Origin: Pedobacter sp. D749
Lineage (GTDB): Bacteria > Bacteroidota > Bacteroidia > Sphingobacteriales > Sphingobacteriaceae
Assembly: GCF_019317285.1 (NCBI RefSeq)
Contig: NZ_CP079218.1
Span: 4,836,001-4,900,000 of the forward strand
Length of the DNA: 64,000 nt
Reading direction: 5' to 3'
Both the position numbers and the translations under genes were made by a program. Each line of letters opens with the position of its first letter. Positions within the stretch are counted from its first letter, which is position 1. This document shows positions 42,008 through 50,085 of this stretch, piece by piece. The notes below the pieces were generated by a model. It searched no databases. It was not told the DNA's origin and saw only the letters and a list, made by a program, of their open reading frames with translations.

Positions 42008-42769
42008 TTAAATCTTTTTCCTATCCGCGTAACCAAATACTTTTTGCAATAAGGTAGTGCTTCTTGCGCTTAAATTGCCCCTGATTTTAAGCTCTTCCTT
42101 CGCAACTTCAACAAATAAACCATCTATTGCTTTTTGCGTAACATATTCGGTTAAGTTGGTGTTTACGGGCCTTACCAAAGGCAAGCGGTTGTATTGTGTA
42201 GTTAAATCGCTGTAATACCTGGTAGCATTTACTTTATTCAGGCTTGTGGTTACAATCGGACTGAATTTCTGAATCAGCTGTGCAGTGGTGACCCTTTTAA
42301 AATATTCAGTAGCTGCGTCTTTATTTCCCAAAAGAATATTGGTGGCATCGGTTAATGTCATTTGTTTAATGGCCGATATAAAAATAGGCTTCGCTTCGGT
42401 AGCAGCGTCTTCGGCAGCACGGTTTAAGCTCACAATTACATTATCGCAAAGTTTGTTCAAACCGATGCTACGTAAAGTTTTCTCAACCTTTTGTGCTTCG
42501 GGAGGCATCAAAATTTTAACGGCCAGGTTGCCTAAAAAGCCATCTTTAACCGAAAGCCTGTCTGCACCGGCAGAAACACCGATTTGTAGCGCCTCCTTAA
42601 TCCCTTGTCCTATTTCGAAAGTAGACGGCGTTCCGGTGGCAGCTGTCGTAGTACCCGGCTTTTGGGTTACTTTTTTAAATATATCACTCAATTTAATCTG
42701 CGCGCTAACATTTAGGCTTGCAAATACTAACATGGTTATTGATATCGATAAAATATTGATCCTTTTCAT
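42008..42769 (-). CDS. DUF4197 domain protein, secreted
   Basis: 253 residues with a signal peptide (MKRINILSISITMLVFASLNVSAQ). The body contains GIKEALQIGVSAGADRLSVKDGFLGNLAVKILMPPEAQKVEKTLR and AVEDAATEAKP-like RAAEDAATEAKPIFISAIKQMTLTDATNILLGNKDAATEYFKRVT, the DUF4197 signature. The family is helical, found in periplasm-facing proteins of many Gram-negative bacteria, and has no assigned function. Part of its 3' end is duplicated just downstream. Confidence 0.92.
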   Translation of the reverse strand: MKRINILSISITMLVFASLNVSAQIKLSDIFKKVTQKPGTTTAATGTPSTFEIGQGIKEALQIGVSAGADRLSVKDGFLGNLAVKILMPPEAQKVEKTLRSIGLNKLCDNVIVSLNRAAEDAATEAKPIFISAIKQMTLTDATNILLGNKDAATEYFKRVTTAQLIQKFSPIVTTSLNKVNATRYYSDLTTQYNRLPLVRPVNTNLTEYVTQKAIDGLFVEVAKEELKIRGNLSARSTTLLQKVFGYADRKKI

Positions 42770-42981
42770 TTTGTGTGTTTAATCATGCTTAGCAAAACAA
42801 CTGCCATAAATTCTACTCAAAGATAAACCTTTGCGTATGGCAACAATATTTAAACTGCTTAAAAGATAGCCTGCAACGTAAAATATTTAGGACCATCTCT
42901 TCCTAAAAAATTAGTTTATGTCTCATCACTCAGAAATATTTTTTATACTTGAAAGATAATTCGAAATAGCTACCATATTTT

Positions 42982-43560
42982 TTGAGGTTTATAAAAAACA
43001 CAGCTGGAAATACCCAGCAAGAAGACGCCAAACTGATTGCCGAGTATAAAAATACGGGCGATTTAGACGCGTTGGGTTCGCTTTACAATAAATATATGCA
43101 TTTGGTGTTTGGGGTTTGCTTAAACTACTTCAAAGATGAAGAACTAAGCAAGGATGCCGTAATGCAGATTTTCGAAGAACTGGTAACAAAGCTGAAAATA
43201 CACGAGGTACAAAACTTCAAAAGCTGGCTTCATGTTTTAACGCGGAACCATTGCTTAATGGCATTGCGAAAATCGGCGAAGCAAAATAATATCTCCATAG
43301 ACGATACTTTTGTGGAAAATAGCGAGTTTGTGCATCTGGATATAGACAACACAAAAGAAACGCAGCTTACCATTATGGAAAAGTGTATGGAAACTTTGCC
43401 CGAAGAACAGCGAAAAAGCGTAGATTTATTTTATTTACAAGAAAAATGTTATAAAGAAGTGGCCGACATTACTGGCTACGACATGCTTAAAGTTAAGAGT
43501 TACATCCAAAATGGTAAGCGGAATTTAAAGATTTGTATAGAGAAAAACAGTAGTGAATAA
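42982..43560 (+). CDS. Sigma-70 family (ECF-like) RNA polymerase sigma factor
   Basis: 192 residues from TTG 42982. Region 2: AEYKNTGDLDALGSLYNKYMHLVFGVCLNYFKDEELSKDAVMQIFEELVTKLKIHEVQNFKSWLHVLTRNHCLMALRK. Region 4: METLPEEQRKSVDLFYLQEKCYKEVADITGYDMLKVKSYIQNGKRNLKICIE. A weak -7 element (TATACTTG, 42944-42951) lies upstream. The next gene starts inside it (GTG 43553, 8-nt overlap) and encodes a membrane protein with an anti-sigma-like N-terminus, so the two are translationally coupled. Confidence 0.91.
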   Translation: MRFIKNTAGNTQQEDAKLIAEYKNTGDLDALGSLYNKYMHLVFGVCLNYFKDEELSKDAVMQIFEELVTKLKIHEVQNFKSWLHVLTRNHCLMALRKSAKQNNISIDDTFVENSEFVHLDIDNTKETQLTIMEKCMETLPEEQRKSVDLFYLQEKCYKEVADITGYDMLKVKSYIQNGKRNLKICIEKNSSE

Positions 43561-44857
43561 CGATTGGTTAGATATTGATGTATTGGAAGATTACCTTGAT
43601 GGTAAGCTTGATGCTAAGGCTATGCATTTTGTAGAAAGACAGGCTTTGGAGGACCCTTTCGTTGCCGAAGCATTAGAAGGCCTAAAACAATCGCCCAAAC
43701 GCAAACAAACGCTTTCTATTTTACAAAAACAGCTGTACGATCGCATATCAGAAAAGCCTGTAAAGCGCAAACTGTGGGGCATTACCACCCAAAGGCTAAG
43801 TATTGCGGCAACCGCAACTGTGGCTTTTATTGTAGTAAGCATTTTATTTTTTATGCGCGAAACCAACCGCAGGAATGCAGAACTTGCTGCTCATAAAAAA
43901 GAAGGTGTGTTGGTTCAGTTAGATAGTTCAGCGAGTGTTGCTTCGATCCAACCTAAAGCCAAAGAAGATACCGTTACTCAAAATACTACAAAGGCAACTT
44001 TGATTGATAAAGCAATTGCAGACGCAAAAACAGGTGATTTGGCAAAAAACACTAAAAAAAATCCTGTTGCAATACAGGCAGAACAACAAGTTGATGAAGT
44101 AAAAGTTGCAAAAATTGCAACCGATAATAGTCGTGCTAAAGCGATGAGTCGTGTAGGCTTTGACAATTATAAACCAAATCCGGTTACGTTAAGTGAGACT
44201 GTGGTGGCAGCAGAACCGGCAATCGGCTCGAATAAAATTGCCTTTAGTGGCAACGTGGTAGACCAAAGTAATGGTCAACCTGTTCAGGGAGCAGTTGTAA
44301 AGTTAGCTGGCTCTAAAAATGTAACGGCAACCGATTCCAAAGGCTATTTCTATTTGCCTGCTGATAGCAATGCAAAAGATAAAGACTTATTGATTAATGC
44401 TATCGGTTTTAAAGAATTGCCCGTAGCTGGTTTGCAAGACCCTAATGCGATTAAAAATGCATTGAGTGGCAATAAATCATTAAATGAAATTGCTTTAATT
44501 ACCGGTTCAAACGGACATAAAAAAGAAAATATTGCTGCCCCTAAAATTACGCTGCGTGCAGAACAAAACCTGGATGGAAAATCTGCCGGTGATATTACAA
44601 AGCCTGTTCCGGTTTCCACCATTAACTACAGCCAATACTTGGAGAAAAATAATAAGCTTTATAATCCTAAAGGCCCCGAGCAATTTGTAATTTTAAGCTT
44701 TAAAGTTAAACGCAACGGACGGCCAGCCAACATCGCTGTTATAAAATCACTGAACAAAAAAGCCGATTCGGAAGCGAAGCGGTTGATTCAGGAAGGTCCG
44801 GACTGGGTGTTACCTAAAAACGGAACTGATTTAGTCGAAATCAGCGTTAAATTTTAA
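43553..44857 (+). CDS. Membrane anti-sigma-like protein with CarboxypepD-reg-like and TonB-C-like domains
   Basis: 434 residues from GTG 43553. The cytoplasmic N-terminus (LDIDVLEDYLDGKLDAKAMHFVERQALEDPFVAEALEGLKQ) resembles the short helical anti-sigma segment seen in Bacteroidota. It is followed by one membrane helix (about 82-102). A low-complexity linker leads to a carboxypeptidase-regulatory-like beta-sandwich (about 230-310, ISGNVVDQSNGQPVQGAVVKLAGSKNVTATDSKGYFYL type). A C-terminal domain (NYSQYLEKNNKLY..ILSFKVKRNGRPANIAVIKSLNKKADSEAKRLI) is like the TonB C-terminus. It probably holds the upstream sigma factor and senses an outer-membrane or periplasmic state. Confidence 0.82.
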   Translation: MNNDWLDIDVLEDYLDGKLDAKAMHFVERQALEDPFVAEALEGLKQSPKRKQTLSILQKQLYDRISEKPVKRKLWGITTQRLSIAATATVAFIVVSILFFMRETNRRNAELAAHKKEGVLVQLDSSASVASIQPKAKEDTVTQNTTKATLIDKAIADAKTGDLAKNTKKNPVAIQAEQQVDEVKVAKIATDNSRAKAMSRVGFDNYKPNPVTLSETVVAAEPAIGSNKIAFSGNVVDQSNGQPVQGAVVKLAGSKNVTATDSKGYFYLPADSNAKDKDLLINAIGFKELPVAGLQDPNAIKNALSGNKSLNEIALITGSNGHKKENIAAPKITLRAEQNLDGKSAGDITKPVPVSTINYSQYLEKNNKLYNPKGPEQFVILSFKVKRNGRPANIAVIKSLNKKADSEAKRLIQEGPDWVLPKNGTDLVEISVKF

Positions 44858-44989
44858 CTCCATTTATCAACCACCGAGTACACAAAGAAAAGACACAGAG
44901 GTCACGGAGATCGGTGTAAATTACAGTTAAAACCCCTTAGTGTACTTTGTGTAAAATTCAATGGCCTCTGCCGCAACAAAGCACAACTC
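44858..44989. repeat. ACACAGAG/GCCTCTG-type repeat before paiB-like gene
   Basis: Contains ACACAAAGAAAAGACACAGAG (from about 44879) opposed by CTTTGTGTAAAATTCAATGGCCTCTG (to about 44970). This is an imperfect inverted repeat of the family seen at 33.65, 45.6, 45.97 and 48.14 kb. Confidence 0.6.
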
Positions 44990-45604
44990 ATGTACAGAAC
45001 TTCATATTCTTCAGCAGGCAATCAAGATGAAATTCTTGAGTTTATGCAACAAAATAATTTTATCACATTAATCGGCTTTGATGGCGAATATCCGGTTGTT
45101 ACACAGGTACCGGTTCAAACCGTAATCCATAACGATTCGATAAAACTTATCGGCCACATCATGACCAAAACCGATCATTATAGGGCATTTGAGCAAAATC
45201 CGAGCGTGATGGCTGTTTTTACCGGTGCTCATGCTTATATCAGCGCATCAGTTTATGAAAAACCTGCTTCAGTTTCTACCTGGAATTATAAAACGGTTCA
45301 GGCCAAAGGCTCTATCAGACTCATGGATTCTGAAGAAACTTATCAGGTCGTAAAAGAACTAACAAATCAGTATGAAAATCCTGAAACAAGTCCTGCCGCA
45401 TTTAATAAAATGGATGAAGCATATATTCAGAAGCATTTAAAGGCAATTACAGGATTCGAAGTTTTGGTGAAGCACATCGACCATGTTTTTAAAATGAGCC
45501 AAAACCACTCAACAAAAAATCAGGAAAGTATTATAGCAAATCTGGAGAAAAGTGAAGATCCTGTTGCAAAAGAAGTAGCGAAGGAAATGAAGAAGAATTT
45601 GTAA
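44990..45604 (+). CDS. PaiB-like FMN-binding split-barrel protein
   Basis: 204 residues. N-terminal split-barrel with FITLIGFDGEYPVVTQVPV, IGHIMTKTDHYRAFEQNPSVMAVFTGAHAYISASVYEKPASVSTWNYKTVQAKGSIRLMDSEE. The WNYKTVQAKG block and overall length match PaiB of Bacillus, annotated as an FMN-binding negative transcriptional regulator. No DNA-binding motif is visible, so an oxidoreductase or heme/flavin-binding role is equally possible. It stands alone between repeat-filled gaps. Confidence 0.9.
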   Translation: MYRTSYSSAGNQDEILEFMQQNNFITLIGFDGEYPVVTQVPVQTVIHNDSIKLIGHIMTKTDHYRAFEQNPSVMAVFTGAHAYISASVYEKPASVSTWNYKTVQAKGSIRLMDSEETYQVVKELTNQYENPETSPAAFNKMDEAYIQKHLKAITGFEVLVKHIDHVFKMSQNHSTKNQESIIANLEKSEDPVAKEVAKEMKKNL

Positions 45605-46129
45605 AATATCACCTGTTTTTTACCACAGTGAGCGCAGAGAAAATGCACAGAGGACACAGAGAGAATGATTAAATACTTGTCAGTCTTAGCGTAGTTTTGA
45701 ACAACCACATACAGGGGTAGAGTTGGAATCTAAATTCAGATATATGGTGTGTGCATTCTATGGCTTTATTAACAGCGAAGCGCGTAATTCTACTGTCATC
45801 CTGAACGCAGTGAAGAATCTTTTAATGAGTAAAGTGCAGTTAAAGATCCTTCGTTTCACTCAGGATGACATTCACAAAGTAAAGCCGTCATTTCGACTGC
45901 CGTGGAGAACCCGAAGGCTCTGCGAAGCAAAATCTTTTAAATTTAACTCAACAACCTCCATTCCGGTCAATACGACCTTCTCTGTTTACTCTGTGCAAAC
46001 TCAATGCCCTCTGTGGTAAAAACAAAACATCGCTTTGCGAAAACTTCGCGTTCTTTGCGGTAAAAAACACCAAACAAAAAAGACCAAAGCTAATGCCTTG
46101 GTCTTCTGAGTATATTAAAAATTCTGTTT
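45605..46129. repeat. Gene-free stretch with interspersed repeats and the pit terminator
   Basis: No supported gene. It includes CAGAGAAAATGCACAGAGGACACAGAGAG (45633-45663); the GTCATCCTGAACGCAGTG element (45796-45813) with its inverted partner CACTCAGGATGACATTC (45857-45873); a CATTTCGACTGCCGTGGAGAACC half element (45889-45911); and the CTCTGTGCAAACTCAATGCCCTCTGTGG type (45990-46017). Confidence 0.7.
46074..46105 (-). terminator. Terminator of the DUF47-pit operon
   Basis: AAGACCAAAGC (46080-46090) pairs with GCCTTGGTCTT (46095-46105) with one mismatch and a 4-nt loop. On the minus strand it is followed by TTTTTTGTTTGG. Confidence 0.88.
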
Positions 46130-47140
46130 TTATTTTAAGTAATAAATTACGGCATAAATAATGGCTGCTAATGTAGCCGAAACCGGAATGGTTAAAATCC
46201 ATGCCCAGATTAAGTTGATGGTTACCCCCCAACGTACTGCAGAAACGCTTTTCACTACACCCACACCCACAATTGAACCCGTAATGGTGTGTGTAGTAGA
46301 AACCGGGATACCGAAATGTTCTGTGATACCTAATGTAATCGCACCTGCACCTTCAGCAGCAACGCCCTCAAGTGCGGTAACTTTAGTAATTTTTGAGCCC
46401 ATTGTTTTCACAATTTTCCAGCCACCACTCATGGTACCTAAAGAGATTGCTGAATAACAGCAGATGGGTACCCAAGCAGGCATAGATTCAAAATTTGGAA
46501 TTACTTTCGATGCAATTAATGCCGTTGCAATGATACCCATTACCTTTTGAGCATCATTACCTCCATGGAAGAAACTTAATGCAGCAGAAGATAACAATTG
46601 TAGGCGTTTAAACCATTTCTCAGCAGTTGATGGCTTAGCATAACGACAGATATTAATAATGATCAGTGTTAATACAACTGATATCACCATACCGATTATT
46701 GGGGCCAAAACAATGAAAGAAACGATTTTTATTACATAACCCATATTTACGGCGTCAAGCGGACTAGCTCCTGTAAGTAAAGCATGTGTCATACCTGCAC
46801 CAGCAAAACCGCCAATTAAAGTGTGCGATGAACTTGATGGAATACCATACCACCAGGTTAAAAGGTTCCAGATAATTGCAGCAATTAAACCTGCAAGGAT
46901 AACTTCTAAAGTGATATAATTTTCGATTACCGTTTTAGCAACGGTATTGGCCACTTTGTGGTCGGTAAAATAAAAGTAAGCAGCGAAATTGAATAACGCA
47001 GCCCATAAAACCGCCTGAAAAGGCGTAAGAACTTTTGTAGAAACAACTGTTGCAATCGAGTTAGCGGCATCGTGAAAGCCGTTAATGTAATCGAAAGCAA
47101 TAGCCAGAATTACAACAACAACCAATAAGGTAGTTACCAT
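46130..47140 (-). CDS. Inorganic phosphate transporter, PiT family
   Basis: 336 residues with about nine to ten membrane helices. PiT signature motifs are present: FDYINGFHDAANSIATVVSTKVLTPFQAV near the N-terminus, and FFHGGNDAQKVMGIIATAL plus GWKIVKTMGSKI, FGIPVSTTHTITGSIVGVGVVK in the second half. It imports metal-phosphate with protons through the inner membrane. It starts 12 nt after the DUF47 gene and is cotranscribed with it, the usual Pit/PhoU-like pairing. A terminator follows. Confidence 0.96.
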   Translation of the reverse strand: MVTTLLVVVVILAIAFDYINGFHDAANSIATVVSTKVLTPFQAVLWAALFNFAAYFYFTDHKVANTVAKTVIENYITLEVILAGLIAAIIWNLLTWWYGIPSSSSHTLIGGFAGAGMTHALLTGASPLDAVNMGYVIKIVSFIVLAPIIGMVISVVLTLIIINICRYAKPSTAEKWFKRLQLLSSAALSFFHGGNDAQKVMGIIATALIASKVIPNFESMPAWVPICCYSAISLGTMSGGWKIVKTMGSKITKVTALEGVAAEGAGAITLGITEHFGIPVSTTHTITGSIVGVGVVKSVSAVRWGVTINLIWAWILTIPVSATLAAIIYAVIYYLK

Positions 47141-47152
47141 GTTTGTTTTTTA

Positions 47153-47794
47153 TTAAGCGTTTTTAACCAAGATAGTTTCAAGCACATTCGCCACATCCTC
47201 ACACTTATCTGTCGCTTTTTCTATCGTTTGTAAAACCTCTTTTTGTTTAATTAATTCAATCGCATTGGTTTCATATTCGAACAAACGCGCAACCGCTAAT
47301 GTAAATACATAATCAGCCTGGTTTTCGCCGCTGTTGATACGGATACAAGCATCAGCAATTACACGGATGTTTTTGAAACTGCGTAATTCTTTAATTGCTT
47401 TATCGATATCGGTACACATTTCTACCAAAAGCTCAGCAATTTTAACAATTGGCTCGTTAATGGTGTTCATGTTGTACATCTGCATACGGTTTGCAGTACC
47501 ATAAATATAATCGGCAACATCATCAACGGCGGTTGCCAATTGGTGAATATCTTCTCTATCAAATGGAGTGATAAAGTTCCTGCTCAACTCAAGAAAAATT
47601 GAATGGGTAATATCATCACCAACGTGCTCTAAGCGCTCAATTTCCTTAAAAATTGTTTTTCTGCTTTCAGCATCAGCCGTGCTAACCATTTCTAAAAGGG
47701 TTTCAGCAATTTTTAATGCGTTGCTACCTGCTTGTTCGAAAAGTGGGTGAAACTTTTTGTCTTGAGGTGTAAAGAACTTAAAAATATTGTTCAT
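47153..47794 (-). CDS. DUF47 (PhoU-like) protein, Pit accessory
   Basis: 213 residues, all helical, beginning FKFFTPQDKKFHPLFEQAGSNALKIAETLLEMVS. It contains RLEHVGDDITHSIFLELSRNFITPFDREDIHQLATAVDDVADYIYGTANRM, the DUF47 signature with the acidic/His metal-binding ED..D pattern shared with PhoU. Such proteins partner with the Pit transporter and probably regulate its activity. First gene of a two-gene operon. Confidence 0.95.
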   Translation of the reverse strand: MNNIFKFFTPQDKKFHPLFEQAGSNALKIAETLLEMVSTADAESRKTIFKEIERLEHVGDDITHSIFLELSRNFITPFDREDIHQLATAVDDVADYIYGTANRMQMYNMNTINEPIVKIAELLVEMCTDIDKAIKELRSFKNIRVIADACIRINSGENQADYVFTLAVARLFEYETNAIELIKQKEVLQTIEKATDKCEDVANVLETILVKNA

Positions 47795-48191
47795 GTTAAT
47801 TTTTAATATGTTGCAAAGCTACAAGCCCAATGTTAAGTTAATGTTAATTTCTTAATTATATTAACTAATTATTACCTTATTTAGTCAGGCATGCGTTATT
47901 TATACACTTTCATACAGCTGAAAATGAAATAAATAGATTTTTTGGGGAAGCTGCGTGAAACAAATTCTTCAGTTACGCTTGCCCCCGTTAAATGCTTTAT
48001 CCCGATGAAACTGTGCGAAATAGCATGCACACCATAAAATAGTTAAGATAACCGTTTAAATCAGGATATTTGCTAATATCGGGTTTAGCAACAATGATAA
48101 ATTGCTTTTCGAAACGAAATCCGATACCATATTTCCGTGCGTTCAGTGTTTCCGTGGCAAAAATTGAAGAATGGTTATCAAGGCACTAAAG
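47795..48191. other. 397-bp gene-free region between the PhoR-like kinase and DUF47 genes
   Basis: AT-rich with no reading frame I can support. It includes the promoter region of the DUF47-pit operon. Near its right end is a fragment CCGTGCGTTCAGTGTTTCCGTGGC (48135-48158) of the CCGTGG repeat type. I see no clear hairpin terminator for the kinase gene. Confidence 0.55.
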
Positions 48192-49217
48192 CTACCCACC
48201 TTTTTGCAAGGTAAAAGCGAAAGTTGTTCCAATGCCTGGCGTGCTACGAACCGAAATGGTTTGTTGGTGTGCCTCTAAAATATGTTTTACAATGGCCAAA
48301 CCCAAACCCGTGCCGCCTACTTCTCTCGCACGGTGGGTATCAATGCGGTAAAAACGTTCAAATAAGCGTGACAAGTGCTTTTCTTCAATCCCAATACCGT
48401 TATCGGTAACTTCTATCAAAACCTGGTCGTGCAGTTCAAAAATCTTAATGGCCGTTTCCCCGCCATCAATGCCGTATTTAATGCTATTTACCATTAAGTT
48501 AATTAAAACCTGCCTCATCTTTTCTCGATCGGCAGAAACTAAGGTAATTGCAGTGTACTTATCTTTAAAAAAGAGTTTAATGTTTTTTGCTTTAGCGCGG
48601 TCTTCAAGATTTTCCATTACCTCTTTTGCCAATTGTACAAAATCGAATTTTTGGTAGTTAATTGGCGACTCTCCGGTCTCTAACTTTGAAATAACGTCTA
48701 AATCATTAATTAAATAACTTAATCGCTCAACATTATTTTCTGCTTTTTTTAGAAATAAAACGGCTTGATCAGGATCATCTACCAGGCAATCCTGTAAGGT
48801 TTCGATATAACCCTGGATAGCAAAAAGCGGGGTTTTAAATTCATGCGAAACATTTGAAAGAAACTCTCTTCTAAACTGTTCTTGTTTTTTTAACAGATCT
48901 ATTTCTTTTTTCTTAGCACCGGCCCATTCTTTTACTTCTTGCTCTACATCATTAATCGGATCTGAACTCACATACTCGCCAAGTGCATCTTTTAAATCTT
49001 TACCTAATTTTAGGTTATGGATGAGCTTGTAGATGAGTTTAATTTTGGTGTAGATATACTTCTCCAGCAAATAATAAAAAACCAAAAAACTGCATAAAAA
49101 CGACACGCCAAAAGAAATAGCCATATAATACAGGCTATGCTGAAAATAAAAATTAACCATCCCGATGGAAAGACCAACGGCGAGAGCAGTAAATAGAACC
49201 AGCACACTTAATTTCAT
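48192..49217 (-). CDS. PhoR-like sensor histidine kinase
   Basis: 341 residues. Two membrane helices close together (about 5-25 and 30-50) leave almost no extracytoplasmic domain, as in Bacteroidota PhoR. A short linker region, then H-box FLSNVSHEFKTPLFAIQGYIETL, N-box RQVLINLMVNSIKYG, G1 VTDNGIGIE, F-box RLFERFYRID and G2 GTGLGLAIVKHILEAH. The location near the phosphate transporter suggests phosphate sensing. No phoB-type regulator is next to it in this window; the 49.2-49.7 kb region upstream is non-coding. Confidence 0.9.
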   Translation of the reverse strand: MKLSVLVLFTALAVGLSIGMVNFYFQHSLYYMAISFGVSFLCSFLVFYYLLEKYIYTKIKLIYKLIHNLKLGKDLKDALGEYVSSDPINDVEQEVKEWAGAKKKEIDLLKKQEQFRREFLSNVSHEFKTPLFAIQGYIETLQDCLVDDPDQAVLFLKKAENNVERLSYLINDLDVISKLETGESPINYQKFDFVQLAKEVMENLEDRAKAKNIKLFFKDKYTAITLVSADREKMRQVLINLMVNSIKYGIDGGETAIKIFELHDQVLIEVTDNGIGIEEKHLSRLFERFYRIDTHRAREVGGTGLGLAIVKHILEAHQQTISVRSTPGIGTTFAFTLQKGG

Positions 49218-49652
49218 GCTGCAATTTAAAGCTTTTTATGTTAAATGTGTGTTAAGAGATAAAGGGGATTGATTCATTTTTTACGCAATGTTAAAAACAA
49301 AACAGGTTGTACCATAAGTTTTGATTCCATTTGAACTTGTCACGCTGATCTCAGCCTGTACTGAGCTTTGCGAAGTATCGAAACGCTTTGCAAGGCATCT
49401 AAACAGGTCCTTCGAAAGGCTACCATTGACAGACTCCAATAGAATGGTCGTCATTGCGAGGCACGAAGCAATCTTAAAGCACACGCTGTTAGCGATCGTT
49501 GTAAGATTGCTTCGTCGGCTGAAAAAGCCTTCTCGCAATGACGATTCCTCGCCGGAACATAGCAATAGAACCCTCTGTCACTCATATTGATTTTAAACAA
49601 TTAATTAACCCTCAGGATGACAATTCTATATTTATGATACAGCATCGTTAAA
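49218..49652. repeat. Gene-free stretch with GTCATTGCGAGG-type inverted repeat
   Basis: CGTCATTGCGAG (49449-49460) opposes CTCGCAATGACG (49532-49543). An inner GAAGCAATCTTA (49465-49476) opposes TAAGATTGCTTC (49502-49513). Together they make a long two-level hairpin. A CAGCCTGTACTGAGCTTTGCGAAG..GTCCTTCGAAAGGCT segment (about 49353-49422) is another repeat type, and CCCTCAGGATGACAA lies at 49610-49624. No gene is supported. Confidence 0.72.
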
Positions 49653-49686
49653 AAACAAAAAAGCTTTCCCTTTTGAGGAAAGCTTT
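49653..49686 (-). terminator. Terminator of the miaB-to-secG operon
   Basis: AAAGCTTTCC (49660-49669) and GGAAAGCTTT (49677-49686) form a perfect 10-bp stem with a 7-nt loop. On the minus strand TTTTGTTTTTTAAC follows. Confidence 0.9.
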
Positions 49687-49708
49687 CTAAATAACGGGTA
49701 AGTATTAC

Positions 49709-50071
49709 TTATTTCTTTGTAGAATCTGTTTTAGCCGGAGTTGAAGCTGCAGGTTTAGTGCTGTTTAAATTTCCGCCAAGTGGAGATGGTGATGGCGTTT
49801 TATCTAAACGCTCCTGAATAGCTGAGTTTCCAACGGCAGCACTACCGCCACTGGTTTTAGCAATTGTAGTAACGGCAAGGGTTAATACCACTATTAGCGT
49901 TAATAATACCCAAGATCCTTTTTCTAAAACATCGCCGGTACGTTGTACACCAAACATGTTACTGCCGCCACCGCCTGTAGCTAAACCTCCACCTTTAGGA
50001 TTTTGTATTAAAACAAATAAGCCTAAAGCTACACACGCAATAATTAATAAAATGATTAAAAAGGTTACCAT
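49709..50071 (-). CDS. secG: Preprotein translocase subunit SecG
   Basis: 120 residues. Two membrane helices (about 2-22 and 54-74) flank the conserved cytoplasmic loop LIQNPKGGGLATGGGGSNMFGVQRTGDVLEKGSW. The Pro/Ser/Lys-rich C-terminal extension (about 80-120) is longer than in proteobacterial SecG but usual for Bacteroidota. SecG assists SecYE in protein export. Last gene of a minus-strand block beginning at miaB, 14 nt after the preceding gene, with a terminator 22 nt downstream. Confidence 0.95.
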   Translation of the reverse strand: MVTFLIILLIIACVALGLFVLIQNPKGGGLATGGGGSNMFGVQRTGDVLEKGSWVLLTLIVVLTLAVTTIAKTSGGSAAVGNSAIQERLDKTPSPSPLGGNLNSTKPAASTPAKTDSTKK

Positions 50072-50085
50072 GGTAATATTATATT

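Noticed and set aside
45723..46019. 98-codon plus-strand frame
   Set aside because: It is composed of interspersed repeat sequence (GTCATCCTGAACGCAGTG and others), so not a credible gene.
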